Notes under the pieces: model-generated
Told to the model about the DNA's origin: nothing
Databases searched by the model: none
What the model saw: the letters and a program-made list of their open reading frames with translations, nothing else
Position numbers and translations under genes: made by a program
Shown: positions 57,001 through 64,000 of the stretch, piece by piece
How positions within the stretch are numbered: position 1 is the first letter of the stretch
Layout: each line of letters begins with the position of its first letter
DNA from: Marthasterias glacialis
Taxonomy: Eukaryota; Echinodermata; Asteroidea; Forcipulatida; Asteriidae
Length of the DNA: 64,000 bases
Reading direction: 5' to 3'
Assembly (NCBI GenBank): GCA_911728455.2
Contig: OU452236.1
Span: 9,703,195-9,767,194 of the forward strand

Positions 57001-59001
57001 GCCATTCCCCTTAGAATACTGTAAACAAGGCACAAAATATACAGCTAAATGTACTGTAATTATATTATGAACCCCAGACTTGATCATTCTTTCAATTAAT
57101 TAATATCTCACCTAGTGTTTCCAACTGGCAGGCTAGGAGGTCTCCATTCCAATTACCATTACTATTACATCTTAGGTAAGTATCTGTGTCACCAGTTTGA
57201 GAGCTATATCCCTGATCACACTGATAATGGAGTATTGTCTTATGTTTCAGACTAGCATCTCCAGCTATAATACTATAGGAACCATGCTCAATGGAAGGTG
57301 GCTGTAGACATCGCACTGTAAGAAACAGAGAAACTATGGTAATATCACATCATCATGCTGTATTCTTCAATCAAATTATAGTTTGCCCATTGTAGGCATT
57401 TACATTAATTAAAGTGAAAAGAAAATGACTTTGATTTAATCACTTAATCAATGTTTCCAACCTTACTTTCAAGCTCATTATGAGCAGTGGCTTAAATTTT
57501 TTTGTGAAAAGTGGGGGGGGGGGGGGGTGGTAAACGTAAAAAAGGAACAATGCTGAGATTACGAGCAAAAGGGCATGGGGAAGGTTACATGTAAATCTAC
57601 AGTAGATGTTCAATTGCATTATGGATGCCCTCTGTGTTGTTAATGTTCTACATAGCTTTTTTAAATAATTATGAAAAGCAATCACGCCTCCTACCTTTGT
57701 GCAAAATTAACAGGCCGGAAATGTTTAATTTTAACTGGGGCAGTGCTAGTACTGCACAGGCATCCCTCCCAAAAAGATATTTATTTTCAGCGAAGTGGTG
57801 CTGGTATAGTTAAGTTCCGTAACTTTCATATAAATGACCCTCTACTCACTGTTTGCATGTACGGGTGGGCGTGTAGAGGCGTATACAGACGTGGGTGTTG
57901 TCTTGATAGGGATTTTTGGACAGGTTTTATTCATTTATTAAGCTATCAGGTGCTTTTTTAGTGAAAACCACAACAACAACAATTTAAGAACCAAAAATCT
58001 GGGCAAAAAGTGGGGGGATATATCCCCCCTATCTCCCTTGGTATTTACACCCATGATTATGAGGCTGCCAAAAAAATAATACAGAACTATTTGTTACATG
58101 TTAAAATATACAGTACTTCAAGTCTTTACCTGCTATGCATGTTGGTATTGGGTCTTGTAGTATTCCAAACGAGCAATGGGTTTGAGTATTGGAATTAGTT
58201 TCATCATGAAACCCTGTCTGGCAGCTGAAAGTGACTTGGTCATTATGGTCAATGGTAACTGGGGCATCCAGTGATGGTTCCTGATTGTTTATAAGTACAT
58301 TAGTCAACTGACTTGCATCCAAGTGACATCCCTCTGTAGACAAAATAATATCAGTTTTCATCATCAAAGAAACCTCATCCCAAACACCAACAGCGTAGAC
58401 TTTCTAGTTTAACCAGTTAACGCAAGCTTTTTCTCATGAAACCTCACAAAACAACAAAATGTTATCGTACAATGCTTCGATTAAACACAATAGGCTAAAT
58501 AACCAGATAATCTGCTAAAATCTCATGATTTCTCTGAGTGTTAGGTGAAAAAAACATTGTTATTAGTCTCAGGATGTGTTTTTGCAGGTCTAATGGTTCT
58601 TGGTCTACATGTACCAAAATCATGTGGGTTACTAGGTTGCAGTCTCTGTATTTCATGTAATTGAAAATTGTTAATATCTCATTTGCCACTTGAAACCTAC
58701 CCAACCAAGAGCTGCCTTTTTTGTGATGAAGAATAGGTTGCTACTATTTCTCTGCTCCTGTTTGGCTTCACTTCAATACAACAAACTTTTCGTGTTCTGA
58801 TTTAATGTTCGTGAACCTCAATATACTTACCAGGTACACAGCTGGGTGGTCCTGGTTCAAAGTGGTCTATTTCACACACAACTTCCTTGTGTAACTTGAT
58901 ATAGTTACTGTTACAAGAATAGGCTATACTCCTGCCATGTTTAACTTTTGGGATACGCTGGTTCAGCTGACCATGATCTGGATCATTCACATCACAACCA
59001 T
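38792..59001 (-). CDS. CCP/Ig-like/FIMAC modular protein (complement-like), 5' end missing
   Basis: Nine exons on the minus strand, all phase 1 to 1 and all multiples of three, encode modules in this order: CCP (59001-58831), CCP (58333-58130), CCP (57315-57112), CCP (55466-55251), CCP (51575-51351), Ig-like (49185-48898), CCP (42196-42023), CCP (41410-41234), FIMAC/Kazal-like (39054-38797). A tenth candidate exon is at 45643-45470. Symmetric phases allow module shuffling and support one gene. CCP modules bind complement fragments and other ligands in complement regulators and receptors; FIMAC modules occur in factor I, C6 and C7. The CCP-CCP-FIMAC ending recalls C6/C7, but no MACPF or protease exon is in the window. 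If the FIMAC exon is last, the stop is TAG at 38794-38792. No signal-peptide exon was seen. A role in innate immunity or cell adhesion is an inference. Confidence 0.85.
39055..41233. other. Last intron of the CCP gene
   Basis: It contains the LINE remnant at 40280-41110. The rest (39055-40279) is AT-rich with no feature I can name. Confidence 0.45.
40280..41110 (+). mobile_element. LINE reverse transcriptase C-terminal remnant
   Basis: Plus-strand pieces in order are KGNYRP near 40290, KRQKRVAQNISNNFNY near 40565, EYTRNADSF near 40753 and FAGAKVWSNI near 40840. KLYF and a tail of AATAAATAAA follow, near 41100. These are the thumb and post-RT motifs of animal non-LTR retrotransposons. Stops and frameshifts make it dead. 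It lies antisense within an intron of the CCP gene. Confidence 0.75.
41234..41410 (-). CDS. CCP/sushi module exon
   Basis: 59 codons, phase 1 to 1. The four Cys appear as LNCSEI, FACRLGYRLVG, LECQPGGTWS and PYCE, with the conserved Trp and Gly-Tyr. Acceptor CTGCAG and donor GTAAGA. It directly precedes the FIMAC exon in transcript order. Confidence 0.92.
42023..42196 (-). CDS. CCP/sushi module exon
   Basis: 58 codons, phase 1 to 1. The Cys contexts are VSCPEPAPLLNG, FECNDGFQLVG, FKCNLGRWSP and PFCR, a textbook CCP. Donor GTAAGT. Confidence 0.93.
42885..43065. repeat. G-rich repeat, MITE-like
   Basis: GGCGTAACCAGGATTTG is followed by long G-runs and GGGGCACCTGGGGGG, resembling the CAGTGGCGTAA-type elements at 37576 and 62260. 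The right end is unclear. Confidence 0.4.
43985..44095. repeat. Terminal hairpins CCGAACACCTAA
   Basis: Two successive units, each a stem such as TCGGACCAGAGTCCGA followed by ACACCTAAAAAACCGAAC. Near-identical paired units lie at 48715-48800. The left edges of the surrounding repeat blocks carry GGTGTTCGG (near 43135 and 47509), the reverse of the hairpin end. Hairpin-CACCTAA is reminiscent of a Helitron-like 3' end (hairpin then CTRR), but this is not established. Confidence 0.6.
45470..45643 (-). CDS. Candidate Cys-rich exon with RGD motif
   Basis: A 174-nt stop-free segment lies between an acceptor TTGTCACAG (45652-45644) and a strong donor GTGAGT (45469-45464). It is phase 1 to 1 like every other exon of this gene and lies in order between the Ig-like and CCP exons. 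It encodes CVKFC, ten residues, C, nine residues, CFPLC and later GRGRGDF and a final Cys; the spacing C-x3-C-x10-C-x9-C-x3-C-x20-C matches no module I know. A DNA transposon begins 12 bp upstream of the acceptor, so the usual polypyrimidine tract is supplied by the transposon end. It could be a chance frame. Confidence 0.4.
45656..46722. mobile_element. DNA transposon with CAGGGCCCAATTTCA ends
   Basis: CAGGGCCCAATTTCAAAAAG at the left mirrors CTATGAAATTGGGCCCTG at the right. AGCTGCT and TTTTGTGCT/AATTTTTCTGCTT-type sequence is also mirrored further in. The 1067-bp interior has no transposase frame. No clear target duplication is seen. It lies immediately beside the candidate exon at 45470-45643. 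Confidence 0.8.
48898..49185 (-). CDS. Ig-like domain exon
   Basis: 96 codons, phase 1 to 1. A first Cys in LIIGCVVSS and a second in EEHSGVYKCQRL give the typical strand B Cys and strand F (D/H)SGxYxC pattern of an Ig V- or I-type fold, about 58 residues apart. NGT (in YYANGTLL) and NNS near the end are potential N-glycosylation sites. The donor is the second of two adjacent GTAAG sites (48897); using it keeps phase 1. Confidence 0.85.
49186..51350. other. Intron of CCP gene, unassigned
   Basis: AT-rich. The part at about 49950-50960 reads like untranslated retroelement sequence (begins TGTGTGGCATCAG, ends near CCTGACAGTCA), but no partner repeat or target duplication is visible. No exon was found. 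Confidence 0.35.
51351..51575 (-). CDS. CCP/sushi module exon
   Basis: 75 codons, phase 1 to 1. Cys contexts are SHSCQRPKRK, ISRCRDPLVN, ERTCHDGRWAG and PRCG, with the Trp present. It is longer than usual because of a loop between the first and second Cys. Confidence 0.9.
51576..52231. other. Intron of CCP gene, nothing recognised
   Basis: AT-rich sequence up to the Penelope-like element; no feature is supported. Confidence 0.4.
52232..54640 (+). mobile_element. Penelope-like element with GIY-YIG end, decayed; inverted 3'-end copy at its left
   Basis: Plus-strand pieces follow the Penelope-like order. An SVDKGNATVV start lies near 52756, FGQLKIHKPD near 52981, LVSFDVVSLFTNIP near 53190 and TGAPMGS near 53380. 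The catalytic LHYVDDTFVV box lies near 53490, PTHTDRYLYSS near 53675, and a GIY-YIG endonuclease start GVCRIPCECGKAYIGETGC near 54048. Frameshifts between pieces make it non-functional. The first about 390 bases (52232-52625) are the reverse complement of the element's own 3' end (about 54215-54630). That matches the rearranged partial-copy structures described for Penelope-like elements. It lies antisense in a CCP-gene intron. Confidence 0.88.
54641..55250. other. Intron of CCP gene, nothing recognised
   Basis: No gene or clear repeat between the Penelope-like element and the next CCP exon, apart from a short GTCTTCCAGC / GCTGGAAGAC inverted repeat near 54788-54832. Confidence 0.4.
55251..55466 (-). 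CDS. CCP/sushi module exon
   Basis: 72 codons, phase 1 to 1. Cys contexts are FQACTRPSVQ, TIRCNSGFRVNG, SATCRNGNWEP and LPSCG. About eight acidic or polar residues precede the module. Donor GTAGGA, acceptor TTGAAG (weaker than its neighbours). Confidence 0.9.
55583..55612. repeat. (TATAA)n microsatellite
   Basis: About five tandem ATAAT/TATAA units in an intron of the CCP gene. Confidence 0.8.
56080..56290 (-). mobile_element. SINE, family C, minus strand
   Basis: On the minus strand it reads CTTGGTGGTCTAGTGGTAAG (tRNA-like A box), CTCTGGGTTTGAAATCC (B box), ATGCCTGTGGATTTTTCCAC, GAGTATACAGTGCTTAACAC and GGTAAAACACAAATAA. This is the most complete member of the family seen at 1650 and 8690. 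Confidence 0.75.
56340..56480 (+). mobile_element. SINE, family C, plus strand
   Basis: ATGGACTTGAATCCCACCTG near 56363 is a B-box-like start. It is followed by ACGCCTGAGGAATTTT and TACAGTGCTCACCACACATC, then GGGTGAAACAAATC. It lies head to head with the copy at 56080-56290. Confidence 0.65.
57112..57315 (-). CDS. CCP/sushi module exon
   Basis: 68 codons, phase 1 to 1. Cys contexts are VRCLQPPSIEHGSY, LHYQCDQGYSSQTG, YLRCNSNGNWNGD and LACQL. Donor GTGAGA, acceptor CTTACAG. Confidence 0.92.
57316..58129. other. Intron of CCP gene
   Basis: A G-run at about 57513-57527 follows GAGCAGTGGCTTAAATTT, and GGGGGGATATATCCCCCC lies near 58013. Both are typical of interspersed MITE-like debris. No exon was found. 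Confidence 0.4.
58130..58333 (-). CDS. CCP/sushi-like module exon lacking Trp
   Basis: 68 codons, phase 1 to 1. The four Cys are EGCHLD, FSCQTGFHDE, THCSFG and PTCI. The Trp usually found between the third and fourth Cys is absent. Assignment rests on Cys spacing, exon phase and position. Confidence 0.8.
58831..59001 (-). CDS. CCP/sushi-like module exon lacking Trp (first one found)
   Basis: 57 codons, phase 1 to 1. Cys contexts are DGCDVNDPDHGQL, IAYSCNSNYIKL, VVCEIDHFEPG and PSCVP. As in the next module, the Trp is missing. The incoming phase 1 means at least one upstream exon exists, presumably with a signal peptide, outside what I can recognise. Confidence 0.82.
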
Positions 59002-61514
59002 CTGTAAATCATCAACAAATTCAGATTGACTGGTTATGATATTACTGCATACAATCGTTACCTTTCAACTTTTAGAGAGCATACTTTTTCATATCATCTG
59101 ATATGCAAAGATATGGTTAATTATTCCATGGTTCACTAATCTTATGGCATTATTGGGTCATTCCGTGTCAAATCAACTGGCCTCCAAGGGTCATACAATA
59201 TCACAAATCAGTGTATTTAAGTGACCCCAAATTTCAGGACCTAATACATCACTCACGCCCCCCTCCCAAAACAAAACAATACGCCCCTCAAATACGTCCC
59301 TCACGCCCCCTGGATCCGCCCCTGATTCATATAATTATTCATTTTTGTTTTTACGAAGTGACAAAGAAAAATGTACCACTTTTATCAATTGAAATACATA
59401 ACAAGTGTGGTTTGACTTTTTAAATTTATTTTACGAAGTGACAAATTCGTTCGAAGTAACAAAATATGCATAATTGGTTTGTACACAGTACTCTGTGGGC
59501 AGGTCTGATTTCTTTTAGGAACTATTATATTATTCATCAAAACAGTTGCAAGATTGAACATGAAAAGTTGTGCTCGATAAACACTAATGCCCTGCAAGCC
59601 GGTCCTTGCACATGACAATTGACTTTACCATTTAAACCAAATCCATTGCACACCATCTAGTTATGTGGAAACAATAATTTTGACCCTTGACTTTAGTATC
59701 CCAAGTTTAGCAGGCAATGTAGCAAGCAACCTAAATTTCCTAATAGTGTATATGACATTTTAGCCACAATGACCTCAACCTTTGACTCAAGAGAGTCCAA
59801 AAACAACAGCCCTCTGAAGGATCCCAAGACCACTCCACAAACCAAGTTCGGAGTTGATATGCCAAGCCCTTCTTGAGTTATTCCTCAGACAAGGATTTCC
59901 TACACATACACCCAAAAGTGTGTAATGACCTCCAATCCTGGACCCTCCTTTGTTCTACTCTTTGTCCTGACAAACGTGGATCCCATTGTTTTCCTTTGTG
60001 ATAGCAATCGTGGACCTATTTTCCCTTTTGTTTTAAGTCCTTGGTTTGGACAGAAACAGTATGCCGCTTTGGCATAAAAATACTGACAATTCTATTTGAC
60101 TGAAGAATTCAGTTTAATTTTGACAGTAAACTTTAAGAGAAAGGATAGTAAAAGAATAGTATGCAGTCTCCTAAGCATTATTGATTGGAAAAACATGTTT
60201 TTCTGGTGTATATACTTCTTCTCCCATAAACATCACTCAGTCTAAACCTATTAAGAACCCATATGTATTTACTTAAAAAAGCACTTACTACACCCTGAAA
60301 CATTTTTTGATAAACTTTGACATTAAAATTAAAATTAAAAGAGGGGTCAAAGGTCAAAGTTTAGTTTGCATGATTCTTGTTGAAATTTTCAAATTGTTGT
60401 TTCTGGTTTGAGGCACACATGTTTTTCATCTGACATTCCAAAGCGGAGGTACAAGAGTTCAAAGTTATGTTAACAATCGCTAGGTTAAACATTTCAAAGA
60501 CATGTAACTCCCAAAACACATAAAACAAGAACACTCAGATTTTGGGTTTGAATGTTTTCTCATTTCTCATATCTGACCAAACAAGTATAGAAGATCCATG
60601 ATAATGAGGTTGTTCAGACACAGTACTAAAGTCGGTTTAACTCAAGGTTCAACCTGATCGGGTTCAACTCTGTGTGTCTGAACAGTTCTAAAGTTAGACC
60701 GAATCGGGTTCAACCCCAAAAAGTTAGACCATCAAGCTGGAGGGTTTATCTTTAGACTGCTTCGGGTTTATCTTTTAACACTGCGTGTGGACAGAATAAA
60801 ACAGACCACATCAGAGTGTGGTTTAACTCACAATGCATGACCTGCCAAGTCAAGATCGTGTGTATAACACACATGCAAATCAACCACAACACGAATGACA
60901 TGGAGAAATCTGTTCGGGCTATTTTCAAAATTTGTGTCTTTCTCACTTGTTCTGCATTATGAGGTCTGTTTTCACCTCTGAATACGATCATGAATCAATT
61001 TTTCCTGATGTAACGAATTTTCCTATTGGTTGACAATGTCTATGTCATACGCAATCAGCGAATAGGAAAATTTGTTACAGACTGCCTGGCAGCAATGCCT
61101 TCACGTACATGCATGGTCATTGACTCTTGGAGGTGTGTTGATTTGACACAGATCAAATGACCCAATGAAAAGACTGAGTAGAGCTAATGTGCTTCACAGA
61201 GCACAAGTATCAGCAGCCCTAATACAATTAAAATGTAAACAAACCTAGACGTTTTAATTTTTTTTTAATAAAATGACAAATTGACCGATAGGTGACCAGT
61301 GACCAAATGTACACCCTCAAATGGGGCTCGAACCCACAAAGCATTGGACCGAGTCAAGTTGTAACTAATTGGCTGAAAGAAAAAGCATTTTGTAAATATT
61401 CATCAAATGACCACTACTGACCACCAGATGACCATTGGCCAAATATTATGAATAACCCCAGATAAATAAAATACATTACAAATGTACGACATCATATTTT
61501 TGTTCATAATTTTA
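59002..61514. other. Upstream/first intron of CCP gene, repeat debris
   Basis: A CGGATCC-type MITE end lies at about 59306-59322. A repeat shared with 2755-2930 lies at about 59810-59910. GGTTCAA/TTGAACC-type inverted strings lie near 60630-60710, and an AACGAATTTTCCTATT / AATAGGAAAATTTGTT hairpin near 61014-61076. No coding exon was recognised. Confidence 0.4.
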
Positions 61515-62190
61515 GGATGAAATATCAGCCTGCTTCGCAGGGCTGATATGGAACTAGAGCACATTGTTTGTGCTTCACAAAGTACAACTATCACTCGGTC
61601 GACCTTACCTGGGGCTCTGGCAGGATTGTGGAAGAGCATATAGTTCAGTTAAATGACCCATGACCTGTAGGTGACCTTTGACCCAATAACTAGTACGAGT
61701 TTTAGTCAGTTGTCCTTATGTCAAGGTTTGGTTACCATAATTGGCTCAAGCGTTTGGAAGTTAAAGCAATCACGTAACACCACAACAAATGAACTATTGT
61801 GACCCCTATGTGACCTTTGACACAATTCTGTGTACACACCATATGACGCATGGCCCAGGGATGACAAAGTTTGGCTTCAGTCGGACGAAACTGTGGGAGA
61901 AGCATTTAGTAATGTTCAGTAAAATGTCATCTAATGATACGTGACCTTTAGGTGACCCTTGACCCAATACCTAGTGCAAGTTTTGATCAGTTGTCGTTGT
62001 GTCCAAAATTAGTTTGGTCACAATTGGGTAAAGTGTTTGGAAGTTATAGCCACTTTCTTGCTGATCATGTGAAATTGTGAGAAAGAAGAAAAAGAGGAAG
62101 AGCAGTAGGACCCCAATATATCAGCCATCGACTGGTATAAAGAATGAATTCTGGCATTACAATATATCAGCCTGCTTCGCAGGGCTGAAT
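61515..62190. repeat. Repeat block bounded by ATCAGCCTGCTTCGCAGGGC hairpins
   Basis: ATATCAGCCTGCTTCGCAGG, continuing GCTGATAT, occurs at about 61520-61550. The same hairpin core recurs at about 62162-62187. Between them, two related units (about 61655-61775 and 61930-62055) share GTGACCTTTGACCCAATA and AGCGTTTGGAAGTTA-type strings. It is a non-coding dispersed repeat similar in style to the array at 43-48 kb. Confidence 0.6.
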
Positions 62191-63459
62191 AAAAACATTT
62201 GACCTTTCCCATCATTATAGAACATGGATATTTGTGAGTACATGGAACACCTTGCTATCAGTGGCATATATCAGACATTTTCATTGGGGGGCAAGCTATT
62301 TAATGCCTTGAACCATGAATACTTGCGCATTTCCTGGTTCGAGTCATCTGGGGGGAGGGAGGGTTTTGAGCGGGGGGAGGGAGGGTTTTGAGCGGGGAGG
62401 GGCCCTCTCCGATCCCTGTCTGGTTACACCACTTCCTTTTAAAAATGATACCTCTGTCGATGCTACCAGGTAAAAAGGCTACAGATAAATCTATCTACTT
62501 GGCCTCTATATCACCTTTCCAAAACAAGAGTGGCATGCTGCATGACCTCACTGCACCTAGATGTCTGTGTTGAGGACAGTAATATCTTCCTCCAACTACC
62601 AATTCTCTTCCCAAGTCCAAGATAGGTCATTTTATTGAACATAGTTGCTATATGTGGACTGTTTCCAACTATAGTCTTGGGTGACATTGTGGTGTCAGTT
62701 TCATTGGGTGATATAGTAATAATAAAAGCTTTATTCCTGGAAACTTATTTATCCATTTAAGGGTGGATTAATATGTTTCCAAGCAACAGTGACTATCCAC
62801 TTGTATTAATCCTGACTACCTTAGAATGAATCGTCTTGTGTTCTGTATCCAAATTGTTTTTGTCTCACTGTCTTATCATTTTTTATTCTCTTTACTTTTT
62901 CACTGTTTGCATTGTTTATCTTTCATTAGACTTAGTTGCAGAAATGCTTGTATGTTTACTCCTATTGTTTTGAATGCTTGCATATTGGCCGAATAAATAG
63001 TAATAATAATAATAATAATCTTTCATTTGAGGCTAATTTTAATAAATAAATTGGCCCTATATGCATTGACGTAATCAGGCCGCCATCTTGGGAGGTAAAA
63101 CAATAATGAAGCAATGGAAAACGCACAGCTATGTATGGGCAGTATACATGATCAGCCATATGAGCTACCTTCTTTTGACCTCTAGCTCAGGGTGCCCACT
63201 CAAATGATGTCATATGCATAAAGGTCATGAAATACATTCCAATGCTGATTATTTTCTTGTTCCCCCCCACCCCCTGCGCTTTTCATTTTCCAACTAAAGT
63301 TATAACAAAGTATAATGGTGATAAACCCTGGCTTGATTGCCTATGAAAAGTAATTTTAAATAGACAGCAAGCTTGACATACAGGTGATTGTGAGACTTTT
63401 AACTGTCTTAATAGAAATAAGGTAATCTAGCCAATAAAATCTGCTAATAAAAGAGTTGT
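62191..63459. other. Repeat debris, no gene
   Basis: A CAGTGGCATA ... GGTTACACCACT G-rich element lies at about 62258-62432. A possible LINE-like tail ending in (AAT)n lies at about 62995-63020. No coding exon was recognised. Confidence 0.4.
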
Positions 63460-63925
63460 TCTATGCAGAGAGAGTGCGTAAATTACAAAGAACAGATCCA
63501 GGGAAATGGCATCATGAAATACGTAGATTGGCTAATATGAGGAAAGGCTGATTGTACATATTTATTTTAATAACTTGGAAATTATTGCTAATGAGATTAA
63601 TAAACACCTTGCTAGTTTTCTCAATACCAGATTTCTATAAGGTTTCAGGATTTACCAAGTTACCTTCCTTCTCCATCGGTTCCCCCTTTGGGAACTGTAT
63701 CAGGATTTAAAAAACACTTCCATTGTTACCTGCCAAAATCCTGACAGAGTTCTCTTATGAGCTCATTGTACCAGTTATTAATATTTTAAATACATCGTTT
63801 GAGCAAGGTGTTGTTCCCTTCCATTGGAAGCAAGCCAACCCAGTGCCTATCACAAAAAAACTTCTCCCACGTACAAAAACCAAGACCAATGTCATTAACT
63901 CCATTGTTGGAGTGTTTTATATGTA
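63460..63925 (+). mobile_element. LINE reverse transcriptase N-terminal remnant
   Basis: LQRTDPGKWHHEI-like sequence near 63476 and RLANMRKG near 63526 are followed, after frameshifts, by LPAKILTEFSYELIVPVINI near 63727 and TSFEQGVVPFHWKQANPVPI near 63796. This is the start of the reverse transcriptase palm in CR1-like elements. Stops and frameshifts are present, and the continuation after 63900 is lost. Confidence 0.78.
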
Positions 63926-64000
63926 AATGGGTGATGAATTAGATGAGTTCATAAACTTGATACTAGACAGTTTGGTAATAAAAATATTTCAACTACTCAT

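Noticed and set aside
1-64000. CRISPR array or bacterial operon structure
   Set aside because: Spliced animal genes, SINEs and LINEs show this is eukaryotic nuclear DNA; the direct repeats at 1-449 have no spacers.

Overview
This window is invertebrate animal nuclear DNA, AT-rich, with small exons in long introns and a very heavy load of interspersed repeats. The gene set, the tRNA-derived SINEs, the CR1/L2-like, Penelope-like and Ty3-like retroelements, and a complement-style CCP/FIMAC protein fit a non-vertebrate deuterostome. An echinoderm is my best guess, but that is an inference and the sequence alone does not prove it.

Four protein-coding loci can be supported by reading exons together across intron phases. 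(1) Minus strand, 3810 down to 1882 and running off the left edge: an FBXL6-like F-box/LRR gene (N-terminal half only). (2) Plus strand, 7607-19080: a complete ten-exon TYSND1-like gene for the peroxisomal processing protease, 618 codons, with a His/Asp/Ser triad and a C-terminal SKL peroxisomal signal. (3) Plus strand, 33658-34897: the last two exons of a CISD3-like mitochondrial protein with two CDGSH-type iron-sulfur motifs; its first exon was not found. (4) Minus strand, 59001 down to about 38792: a large modular gene made of symmetric phase 1-1 exons, encoding seven CCP/sushi modules, one Ig-like domain, one C-terminal FIMAC/Kazal-like module and a candidate RGD-containing Cys-rich module. 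It looks like a secreted or cell-surface complement-like protein; its signal-peptide exon was not found.

The rest is mostly mobile DNA. Layout: 1-449 minisatellite; 1882-3810 FBXL6; 5281-7205 two adjacent fold-back elements; 7607-20066 TYSND1 with SINE and LINE debris in its introns; 20.1-28.6 kb intergenic, with a palindrome cluster at 23.4-24.7 kb and a LINE 3' end at 25.6-26.0 kb; 28.66-31.45 kb decayed Ty3-like element; 33.7-34.9 kb CISD3; 34.9-38.8 kb gap between the convergent CISD3 and CCP genes; 38.8-59.0 kb CCP/Ig/FIMAC gene, whose introns hold LINE remnants, an approximately 5.5-kb array of hairpin repeats, a 1.07-kb DNA transposon and a Penelope-like element; 59-64 kb more repeats and a LINE reverse transcriptase remnant.

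The most unusual items are the fold-back elements (one with perfect 374-bp arms) flanked by exact 9-bp target duplications, the hairpin array carrying repeated nuclear-receptor-like and CRE-like motifs inside an intron, and the domain order of the CCP/Ig/FIMAC gene. All assignments come from reading the sequence; no database search was possible.
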